Shown here: one piece after another, positions 56,314 to 64,000 of the stretch | Position numbering within the stretch: position 1 is the first letter of the stretch | Layout: each line of letters opens with the position of its first letter | Assembly: GCA_022828595.1 (NCBI GenBank) | Contig: JAKGHH010000008.1 | Location: 28,698,378 to 28,762,377, forward strand | DNA: 64,000 nt | Direction: 5' to 3' | Source: Nelumbo lutea | Taxonomy: Eukaryota; Streptophyta; Magnoliopsida; Proteales; Nelumbonaceae | The notes under the pieces: generated by a model | Told to the model about the DNA's origin: nothing | The model's database searches: none | What the model saw: only the letters and a program-made list of their open reading frames with translations | Made by a program: the position numbers and the translations under genes

Positions 56314-56382
56314 TGCCGTTGCCGGGGATCAAACCTGGGCCTCCCACGTGACAGGCGGGAATGCTCACCACTATACAACGAC
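56314..56382 (-). pseudogene. tRNA-Asp(GTC), damaged
   Basis: Minus strand, 69 bases: acceptor GTCGTTG/CAACGGC pairs fully, anticodon arm CCCGC-CTGTCAC-GTGGG with GTC, T-arm CCAGG TTTGATC CCCGG with one mismatch. Three bases (gta) are missing after GTCGTTGTA, so the D-stem cannot form; copy C still has them. The B box reads GGTTTGATCC instead of GGTTCGATCC. A TTTTT terminator lies about ten bases downstream (56301-56305). Probably a decayed former gene. Confidence 0.75.
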
Positions 56383-57046
56383 CTGATATTTTTTAAATAT
56401 TTTCTTTCGTTGTATTGGTACCATTTACATTTTAGGTTATAACGTTTGAATAGATTTTCATGTAAAGATCCAATAAAAGCATGCACAAATTGAACAAGTA
56501 TTTTGAGCTGGTACAATGTTTACATTCGATAATGTGTTTTGCACATAGTAATTTTATATGATGACTAAAATAGTAATAATCTTTTTCCAAATTTTTTAAT
56601 ATATAATTTTATTTGTTAAATTAACAATAATTCTTATTTATCCCATTTTTTGTTTAATATGATGAATATATGATATATTGGGGATTCATCAAAGTGTTTT
56701 TCACTTTTTTTTTTAGTAATTTTTATATTTTCTCTTTTATAATGTTTATCATTTGACGCAAAATGTTGAATTGTTGATCACCACTAAATAGGGAAGTAGT
56801 TCCATTTTTGGATCATTTTTAAGTTTTGTATTTGTATTTTATTTCCATGGGCAATAAAAACAATTTTTCTTTTAACATGCGTAAGACAATATTGGAAGTA
56901 GTTTTGGCTTTGGGAGGAAGATGAGAATGGGAGATTAGGATTTGGTTTAGGAAACCTAGAAAACAAGGATTAGTGATTAAGTGAGCGAATAAGGGATTAC
57001 CTTAAAAAGAAGTGAGCTAATAAGGAATGGATGATGGGATGACAAA

Positions 57047-57431
57047 AGGCCCCGTTTGCTTTTCTGTAAGTTACTTACCTGGATAAATGCAGTTACCTGG
57101 GCAAACTTTTCCTCAGAAACACTTATCTAGCTAAGTGCATTTACCCATGTTCTTTTATTTCTCGTGTAAATAAGGCAATGACCATTTTAACCATGAAAAT
57201 TCATTATTAAAAAGGGCATTTTTGTCTCATTCAAGTGTTGGCAACTTTCCCCCTGGGTAGAAAATTTATTTACCCACCTAAGAGATGGATATTACTTATT
57301 CGAAAAGTGATAGCTAGGAAAATAAACTTTCCCTGATCCTCTGAAAAAGGAATATGGGATTCTTGGTTAATGGGAACCAAAATCTCATTGACCAACTTTC
57401 CCCCTCTCAAAATCCAAAAAAAGAACGCCCC
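57047..57431. mobile_element. Probable TIR insertion in copy D
   Basis: Absent from copy C, which has a TA/GA run here. Left end ggccccgtttgcttttct; right end complement tgggggcgttcttttttt, giving partial inverted ends. The target duplication is unclear. Confidence 0.4.
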
Positions 57432-57797
57432 CAAGATGTCTCCTTCTCCATTAGAAGAACCTCTATTTAGTGAGGGAGAGAAGGGCTCATGCATGGATGG
57501 ACTTAAGGGCTTCCAAATATTCTTAATGTGGTTAACTTGAGTGCCCAAGTTGATTTGATAGAAACATGTATCAGACCACAGTGTGGGACCAATTACCAAT
57601 TTGTGCAGACCTTAATTACTTTCTTCTATTAGTTTTTTTTGTAATTTTTAGATTTATTTATTTATTTTTATTTTTAAAAGTTTTATTATTTAACTATGAC
57701 ACCATGTCTTGACCTATTTGACCTAGAAGTTTGAGTTATTTATTTGCCACCATCATGGAAGAATGGATTGGTCTTTTGTTTAGTTAAAAAGCATAGA

Positions 57798-58206
57798 CTT
57801 TATATCGTTAAAAGTACTAATTGATAAAAAATACTTAAATATAAGATTCAATAAGAAAGAATGGAAGTTACTAAACCTAATTAGAGAGAATAGAATGAAG
57901 TAAAAGATAAATGTGTGTATGTGAATTTTTTCTTGATTAAAATGTCAATCACAGAAAATGTCAAAGACTCCAAAGTTCTTTCTTAGGATAAAATAGCAAT
58001 GCTTTATATCGTTAAAAGTACTAATTGATGAAAAAATACTTAAATATAAGATTCAATAAGAAAGAATGGAAGTTACTAAACCTAATTAGAGAGAATAGAA
58101 TGAAGTAAAAGATAAATGTGTGTATGTGAATTTTTTCTTGATTAAAATGTCAATCACAGAAAATGTCAAGGACTCCAAAGTTCTTTCTTCAGGATAAAGT
58201 AGCAAT
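57798..58206 (+). repeat. 204-bp tandem duplication, copy D only
   Basis: ctttatatcgttaaaagtac starts both units at 57798 and 58002. They are nearly identical through aggataaa.tagcaat. Copy C has one diverged unit (49828-50195). A recent local event. Confidence 0.88.
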
Positions 58207-58276
58207 CAGGGTGCCAAAGAGAGAGAGAGAGAGAGAGATGGGTCGAGCTAGTGTATATAAATGTTAGAATCTTTGT

Positions 58277-59096
58277 TAGGGCTGTTCATAAGAAGGTCCA
58301 AACCGACCAACCCGAACCGACCCAACCCGAGTCGGATGGGTTTTCATCAACACCGGTCGGTTTCGGGTTGGGCAAATTTATAAATTGAAATATCGGGTCG
58401 GTTTTCGGTTTTCCTGTGTAAAAACCAAAACCGACCCGAAACCGAACCGAACTAGTCTTCCTACTTAACTAGTCTTCTATTAGTCGGTAGTTCCTAGTTT
58501 CCTACTTAACTAGTCTTCTACTAGAACTAGAACATCCCTATCTTCTAGTTCCTGCTTAACTAAATTGTATTTATCCTAGTTTCTATAGTCTTTTACACCA
58601 AATAGGTAACACATTAGTCAATTACAATTAGAATTAGGTGTCTTCTTTTACCTAGATTAGAATTTAGAAAGTTTCTTTAATTATAAATGTTTCAGCCTTC
58701 TTTCTATAAAATAGTTTGACTTTCTATTTTATTGTCTTATTGAATATTGATAACTTTTGTCTTTTGTCTTCTAACTTTTGTCTTATTGAATATTGAATAT
58801 TGATAACTTTTGTCTTCTATAAAACAGTTTTGTCTTTTGTCTTATTGAATGCAAAAGCTTTTTGAATGGAACAAGGGTTAGTAAGGTTGACACTGGACCA
58901 AAGGTGAGACAAGTTTCAGAAATAAGGTTTGACTACAAGAGCAAAACCGAAACCGATCCAACCCGACTCAAACCGACCTAGTCGGTTTTGCCTATCAATG
59001 GGTCGGTTTCGGTTTCCACCTCAGGTAACCCAACCAGGTCGGGTCAGTTGGGAAAACCCTAGTAAACCGGCCCAACCCGACCCGTGTACAGCCCTA
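58277..59096. mobile_element. hAT-type element with perfect 8-bp target duplication
   Basis: Ends TAGGGCTGTTCA and (complement) TAGGGCTGTACA; ATCTTTGT on both sides (58269-58276, 59097-59104). Copy C at about 50386 has gaatctttcttatcc without an insert. Subterminal ccgacccaacccga motifs occur in inverse orientation at both ends. The core has taacttttgtctt repeats (58745-58850) and no transposase. Confidence 0.92.
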
Positions 59097-59209
59097 ATCT
59101 TTGTTATCCAATTCTGGGCTTGCTGGCCCATGGCTTGATCCAGTGGATTAGGCTGGGCTTAGAAATCACATATCTGGTTCTTGGGCCAATTATATGATCA
59201 CAAAGTATA

Positions 59210-59560
59210 TGTTTGGCATCGATTCTGCAGTTGCAGATGTGTGGGTTTTGGAATCGTTGCTCTTGCAGTAACAACAACCTTTTCTATTTAGTACGAATGC
59301 TCCAGGAAACGTTTTCTGCACTTCTACTCATTCTCCAGTGCCACATCACTGCCCTATTGGCAGCAACGAGCTGCAGCTCCAGGAAACGCCAAATTTGGTG
59401 TTACTCCAAGCATGCGTTCTCAATTTTCAAGATGTGGCTTGGAACACTATTTTCTATGAAAAATGGTTTCAAACAGATGATTGTTTCCTAAAGCACCATT
59501 TTTTCCTACGTGGTGCTGATGTGGTGCTGTTGCTCCAGGAAACAACAACAATGCCAAACA
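59210..59560. mobile_element. MITE with TGTTTGGCAT ends
   Basis: Left TGTTTGGCATCGATTC, right complement TGTTTGGCATTGTTGT, about 351 bp. Copy C at 50480-50495 goes directly from atgatcac to caatgctcagctg, so the insert is specific to D. Internal gttgctcca/tccaggaaac repeats. The open frames here are by-products. Confidence 0.7.
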
Positions 59561-60022
59561 GTCGCTAAAATGCTCAGCTGTGCCATGACTGTGCAGTTAA
59601 ACGCTGATGTGGCGCTGATGTTGCATGTATGACTTGCAAGTGCCTCCTTTATTTTCTTCCTGAAGATTAAAAGACTCCTCGCCCTCCCTTTCCCTCCCCC
59701 AAAAGCTATAAAGAGAAAAATGCAATCTTTTTCCCTTACTAAAATGAAAATGCCTAGATTGAGCCAGACCTGTTTAATAAAAATTAGACTTAATCCAGAC
59801 CCATGAGCTGAGAATGAAGCCCATATCCGCTTAGATGGGACCCAATCTAATGCTGGGCTGAGATTAGATAAACCTGGCCCAGTAAAGAGTGTTATACTGT
59901 TATATCTTGCTTTTAGTTGATCACGAGTGGCAAAAAATGAACTTTGTTTATCATAAAACTATTTACAGCTCCAAGAAAAAAAAAATTCTAAGAAATTGTT
60001 AAATCCATCATAAGCTAAGGTA

Positions 60023-60773
60023 TGATAATTACAAATTAAATCAAAGGCTGCTTGAGCCTAACAAGCTAACTCCATTGAAGAAGGTTGGCAAACTTGAAGC
60101 GGAGATCCGACCTTGCAGCATCATCAATCAAATCCACCTCCACTAAACAATATAATCGCTAATCCAATCAAGAACTTGTTGGTGAGAACTGTGATCTGGA
60201 TTCCATGAAATGAAAGACAAGACCCATGCCAAACAGCACCGGCAACATTGCATTACCAGAAGAGATATTCATCAAGGTAATTTTAAATATTGATACAGGC
60301 CGATATATTTCAATTTTTTAGTTTCTTTAGGCCGATATACTTCAATTTTTTAGTTTCTTTTTCAAACCTGTTCAGGGGAGTCAGTTTAAGGCCTGTAGTG
60401 AGCCACTGATAACAACAACGGTTGAGTCTAATAAGTCTGTAATGCTTATACAGGGCGTCACTGGCTGGTTGGTAAGGTTTCCTATTGGTTGTAGAAGAGA
60501 TTTGGGCTGGGGATCTAGGGGATGCATTACCCTTGGGGATACAAGGGTCGCCCCATATCCACAAATTAGAAAGCCTACCCATCCTCAATATATGGCATTC
60601 CATCCACTCAATGCCCAATGATAAAAATGAGATAATCTAGAGATGGCAAATTTTAGGTGTTTATTACTTAATTTCTTTTATTTTAGTTAATCATTTATTA
60701 ATTTGATATAGATGGTATAGATGTTTTATATTTTCCGTTTTTTTTGTTGAAAGCTAAAAGAATAGGAACAGGA
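60023..60773. other. No gene recognised
   Basis: After copy D ends, the sequence is unclassified. A short tandem (aggccgatata.ttcaattttttagtttctt at 60298 and 60330) is present. The frame at 60310-60618 on the minus strand has no family features. Confidence 0.4.
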
Positions 60774-61215
60774 TTAATAAAGTTCATTACATCTGGTATT
60801 ATAATTATCAAAAGAGAAAAAGTCCTTAGAGTAGTTCTTGGCCAACTGGGCCACAAAATGGGCCAGGGTATTATATATTCTATTTACATGATAGAAAACC
60901 ACAGACAAACAAGAAGCTAACTTTTGCTTGGTCGTTGACAAAAGCCCATGGCAAGACCAATGGAGAAAAGCTTTGCTCTGAAGAGCCCCGATCACTTGCT
61001 AGGAATTTGAACATATATGGAGGTTTCCTTTCAGCTTATGGATAGCCTGTTGAGCTCCCTGCAACATAGCATATAATTCGGCCTCTTTTATGGAGTTAAA
61101 GCTTCACTCTTCCCCCTAAGATTCGAAAGCAGATAATGTGGGGGATAAGCAAATAGCTCCAAAGGAGAGTACAGAATGATTCATGATCCTGCATCAGCAA
61201 AAATGGTACAGTCAA
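60774..61215 (-). pseudogene. LINE-type RNase H relic
   Basis: Minus strand: CTIFADAGS near 61190 (first catalytic Asp region), then after stops EAELYAMLQGAQQAI, HICSNS.QVIGALQSKAF and FYHVNRIYNTLAHFVAQLAK. This is the usual order of the RNase H domain that ends plant LINE ORF2 or RT-related proteins. Stops and frame changes mark it as dead. Confidence 0.6.
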
Positions 61216-61532
61216 TACTCTCTTAAACTTTCAGGGTGAATATGCTCCCGAGGACCGATGGGTTTAAGGCTGCTTCCTAATGAAACACTGTTTGCATAAA
61301 TAAGTTGTTAATACGCGCTATCACCCAAACGAATGGGGATTTGTCTTATCTTTGAAACATTTCTCGTTACAAGCAAATCAAATATAATACAAGGCTAGAG
61401 CATACTAGCTTTAACACTTTACTGTCAATTTGTCAGTAGCGATTTAATTAGCTCACACATGCAATCAAGCCATGAAGAATGAAAAATAGCATTCAAATTT
61501 ATATTCCATGGTCCTGCAAAGAACACCGCTTG
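61216..61532. other. No gene recognised
   Basis: Unclassified sequence to the right of the RNase H relic and left of the hAT MITE target copy. May include upstream parts of the LINE. Confidence 0.35.
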
Positions 61533-61540
61533 AGTCCAAG

Positions 61541-61923
61541 TAGGAGTGTCAATTGGACTGGTTTTGGCCCAATGTGAATCTATTATAAATGGATCAGGTC
61601 TAATTCAATTTAATGAATGTTTTGGACCAATTTGTATAGGTTTAATTTAATGTTTGGACTATTTAATTTGTTCAAATTCATTTTGATTTACATTGATTTT
61701 AATCCAAATTCGGTCCATTGATAATATATTCTTATCTTGTATCAATGGATCAGATATTGGCTTAATCTAAATTTATTAAGGATGGACCAAGTCCAATCCA
61801 ATCCAATAAATATTTTGGACCGAATTGGTCCAATCCAATATCTCTTATTGGTCCATCCAATCCATCCAAATTGATTTTAGACTGGATGAGGTCCAATCCA
61901 AAACCAGTCCATTGACACCTTTA
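61541..61923. mobile_element. hAT-type MITE
   Basis: Ends TAGGAGTGTCAATTGGACTG and (complement) TAAAGGTGTCAATGGACTGG. Target copies AGTCCAAG (61533-61540) and AGTCTAAG (61924-61931), seven of eight. 383 bp; core of ttggaccaa/tccaatcc repeats. Confidence 0.8.
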
Positions 61924-61962
61924 AGTCTAAGGACTTTCTAAGAATAGGTCTTTCACTGTTTC

Positions 61963-62148
61963 CTCTTCGTTGTGACAGATCACTCACCTTGGGTCCTAAG
62001 ATGAGTCTAAAACCTGACTTTTGACCAGAGTGAAATTTTGAATGATCCTCCATAACTCTTCGTTGTGACAGATCACTCACCTTGGGTCCTAAGATGAGTC
62101 TAAAACCTGCCTTTTGACTGGAATGATATTTTGAATGATCCTCCATAA
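61963..62148 (+). repeat. 93-bp tandem duplication
   Basis: ctcttcgttgtgacagatca starts units at 61963 and 62056; both end gaatgatcctccataa. Few differences. Confidence 0.85.
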
Positions 62149-62329
62149 GAACATTTGATAGCGAGGCGATATTGGAAGCTCCCAAATCCATTTGAGACAA
62201 AGCTTTGTTTTACTTGAATCTTATTGTAAAAATATGAGAACTGAATTTAGAAAAAAAAAAAAGAAAAATTAGTAATTTATTATTTAAAACGTACAATATG
62301 AATCTCAATTTATTATTTTGGTAATTTGG

Positions 62330-62740
62330 TCAAGGGCATTTTAAAAATTTAGAAAGAAGGGGTATAATGGTAAATGGCCCAGGGGTATTTTGGGAATTTT
62401 GTATGAGGGGGTAATTTGGGAATTTGGTCAGGGGTATTTTGTTAAATGGTCCAAGGGTCATTTTGGGAATTTAGTGTGGGGTAATTTGGGAATTTGGTTA
62501 AGGTATTTTGGGAGTTTTGAAAAAAGGGTAATTAGGTCACGGGGTATTTTGATAATTTTGGACCACAGGGGTATTTTAGGAATTTTGTGTGGGGGTAATT
62601 TGGGAATTTGGTTAGGGGTATTTTGGTAATTTTGGCCCATAGGGTATTTTGGGAATTTGGTGCGAGTGGTAATTTGGAGATTTGGTCGAGTATTTTTGTA
62701 ATTGGTCCAAGGGGTATTTTAGGAATTTGGTAACTCGACA
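62330..62740. repeat. GGGTATTTTGGGAATTTGG minisatellite
   Basis: Irregular short-period array of ggtaatttgggaatttggt and ggggtattttgggaattt, at least eight variants. It may belong to the inverted LTR-like repeat to its right, because similar ccaaaattacaaaatgcc motifs occur near 36420-36460. Confidence 0.75.
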
Positions 62741-62744
62741 ATGA

Positions 62745-62990
62745 AGGAATGGTGATTTTGGGGTGTAAGGGTGATGTCTAATATGAGGGTCAAAGTGTAG
62801 ATTAGGGTTGATTGGGGCCATCGGATTGGTATTAGGCATATTTAATGATAGATCTTAGGGCTCTTGGGGTGAAATTTGAGTTTCTTAGGTTTTTAGGTAT
62901 TTCAGAGAGGTTGAAAAGGTATGATCGGGTGTTTGGGGTATATTGGGGTTTATACGACAGATTCAACAAAAATTGGGTACTAATAGCTAC
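62745..62990 (-). repeat. Inverted copy of the 35343 LTR start
   Basis: The complement reads tagtacccaatttttgttga, then caccc.gatcat, ctctgaaatacc, taataccaatccgatggcc and caatcaaccc. This parallels 35345-35560 in order and spacing. It supports the view of 35343 as a repeat-family boundary. Confidence 0.6.
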
Positions 62991-63023
62991 CCCTCTTTAT
63001 TGTGAGTTAGGCTGACAGAGGGG

Positions 63024-63057
<34 letters not shown>

Positions 63058-63470
63058 AAATTGAGATTGAAAGACAAAGAGAGAATTGAGGAAGAAAGGT
63101 AAAGAGAAGAGGAGAGGGGTGATTGAGTTGAGAAAGAGAGAAAAGTGGAGATAGATGGTTGAGACGATTTGAGAGAGAAAGAGGGTTTGAGCTAGATTGG
63201 TAGATGGAGAACGAATAGGAGAGAGAAAAAGAGGGTTTTCCCAACATTGATAAGCCATCCTGATGGGATAACTTGGGGGGTTTGCTCATCATGGCCCATG
63301 GCCTAAACGTGATAGTGTGTATCCCTACTTGTCCGGAATTCCTTGACAAAAATCAAAATGGAGGATTTTTTTTGTCAAAACAAAAGTCCATAAGGTAACT
63401 TCGGGGAAGACGCGCGAACATTTGGGCCTAAATTACAGTCCCATGTATTGACACAAAACTATTAAGTAGA
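62991..63470. other. GA-rich tract and unassigned DNA
   Basis: A (ga)n run followed by g(9) at 63022-63058, then gagagaaag-rich sequence. Minus-strand frames here are Ser/Leu-rich composition artefacts. No gene before the TATA box at 63477. Confidence 0.5.
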
Positions 63471-63476
63471 CGGTAG

Positions 63477-63483
63477 TATAAAT
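63477..63483 (+). promoter_or_regulatory. TATA box of truncated gene
   Basis: TATAAAT about 70 bases before the ATG at 63548. Confidence 0.45.
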
Positions 63484-63547
63484 GGCGAATGCTTGGGGCT
63501 AGATTAGAATCTGAGGTTGAAGACGGACTAGAACTACAGAAGTACAA

Positions 63548-63622
63548 ATGGCGAGTGTTCCGAAGACAATGCTTGGAGCAAATGTAGCCCTGGCACTAGG
63601 GATTGGAGCCATCTATTTCCAG
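63548..63622 (+). pseudogene. N-terminal fragment related to the 16858 gene
   Basis: ATG in acaaatggcgag opens MASVPKTMLGANVALALGIG then AIYFQ, 25 residues. Twelve of the last twenty match GKAMMGVNVTITLGLAAIYFQ of the protein at 16858. At the next codon, LTR sequence begins. Either an element inserted inside the gene, with the rest to the right of the window, or the fragment is a relic. The sequence ca|gtatgt at the joint also fits a splice donor, so an insertion at the very start of an intron is possible. Confidence 0.65.
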
Positions 63623-63816
63623 TATGTCCACGTGTCACCTGGTTGCCTTGTAACGAGTTGTCTTGTAGCGTGCTGCCTTGTAACGAGCTGTTAGGCTGGG
63701 TTTCAACGAGCTCATTATAGCGAGTTGTAGCCAAGCTGTCATGCTGAGTTGTCATTTACGTTGAGTTATGTCCACGTGTCACCTGGTTAGGAGGTCGGGT
63801 CAAATCACCCTCCATC
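63623..63816 (-). repeat. Shortened Tat-type LTR, minus strand
   Basis: On the minus strand it starts TGATGGAGGGTGATTTGACC and contains gacaactcagc.tgacagc, as in the other Tat LTRs. Only ~194 bp remain, against 746-906 bp elsewhere. The segment tatgtccacgtgtcacctgg occurs at 63621 and 63766, so the inner part is framed by a direct repeat. Confidence 0.7.
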
Positions 63817-64000
63817 AATTGCCCTCCAATCCTCGGGCTAAGGGTCTTGCTCTAGCACGGGGAGTTCATGAAGTGACGGGTGGATTTGACCCGCAATTCA
63901 AACTACCTTGATCGATAGCGTAAGGTACACACGCGGATGTCACGTGATTTATAGATTCTGTGGGTGACAAAAAATGCGTTAAACTGCCTTCAGTCTCGGA
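63817..64000 (-). mobile_element. 3' internal end of a further minus-strand Tat element
   Basis: attgccctccaatcctcggg is the complement of a polypurine tract. The following sequence (tacacacgcggatgtcacgt, atttatagattctg, gacaaaaaatgcgttaaa) parallels 43130-43190, the region upstream of the antisense gene. The element continues beyond the window, and an antisense gene on the plus strand is expected there. Confidence 0.7.

Larger units (their letters stand above)
55635..60022 (+). repeat. Segmental duplication, copy D
   Basis: Counterpart of 42150-50877 in the same orientation. It preserves the site where C received a Tat element (55705/55706). Specific to D: the TIR-like insertion 57047-57431, a 204-bp tandem duplication, the hAT element 58277-59096 and the MITE 59210-59560. 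Confidence 0.85.

Noticed and set aside
57270..57599. 109-codon minus-strand frame in copy D
   Set aside because: It spans the boundary of a D-specific insertion, so it is a chance fusion of unrelated sequence.

Overview
This 64-kb window is nuclear DNA of a flowering plant. The evidence is Ty3/gypsy Tat-type and Ty1/copia retrotransposons with plant-style primer sites, plant LINE fragments, many short hAT-type elements with 8-bp target duplications, TATA(A/T)A promoters and a eukaryotic tRNA-Asp relic. Most of it is a nested graveyard of mobile elements. Only one apparently intact host-type gene is visible: a 146-residue four-helix membrane protein at 16858-17298. A truncated relative of it lies at 63548, cut off by retrotransposon sequence.

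The layout is dominated by two segmental duplications. Copy A (1 to about 16493) and copy B (17987 to about 34903) share one backbone: a foldback element with a GTGGGGCCCAC minisatellite, LINE pieces, a promoter-like segment and chromovirus pol remnants. They carry different insertions. A holds a near full-length Tat gypsy element (2331-13040) and a second, truncated minus-strand Tat element (14510-15557). B holds a composite Ty1/copia insertion (19165-31995), made of a decayed element, an inverted LTR piece and a later element whose gag-pol frame is broken by only three stop codons.

Copy C (about 42150-50877) and copy D (about 55635-60022) are a second duplicated pair. C received a minus-strand Tat element (42221-48483) whose empty site is preserved in D. 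D received a hAT element (58277-59096) and a MITE (59210-59560) whose empty sites are preserved in C. The two copies also hold complementary parts of one tRNA-Asp gene: C keeps the 5' half, D a full-length copy with a damaged D-arm.

The most interesting gene system is inside the Tat elements. Both larger copies have, between pol and the 3' LTR, a three-exon gene on the opposite strand with its own TATA box (CTATAAATAG), consistent intron positions, a domain like the plant gypsy-type transposon protein family and a coiled-coil acidic C-terminus. In the plus-strand element the antisense exons are less decayed than pol. A third copy of its upstream region is visible at the right window edge.

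The stretches 35343-42150, 50878-55635 and 60023-63470 hold a putative long gypsy LTR, MITEs, tandem duplications, a LINE RNase H relic and simple repeats, with no convincing host gene. Identity values, ages and database matches were not computed; all homology statements come from reading and aligning by eye.
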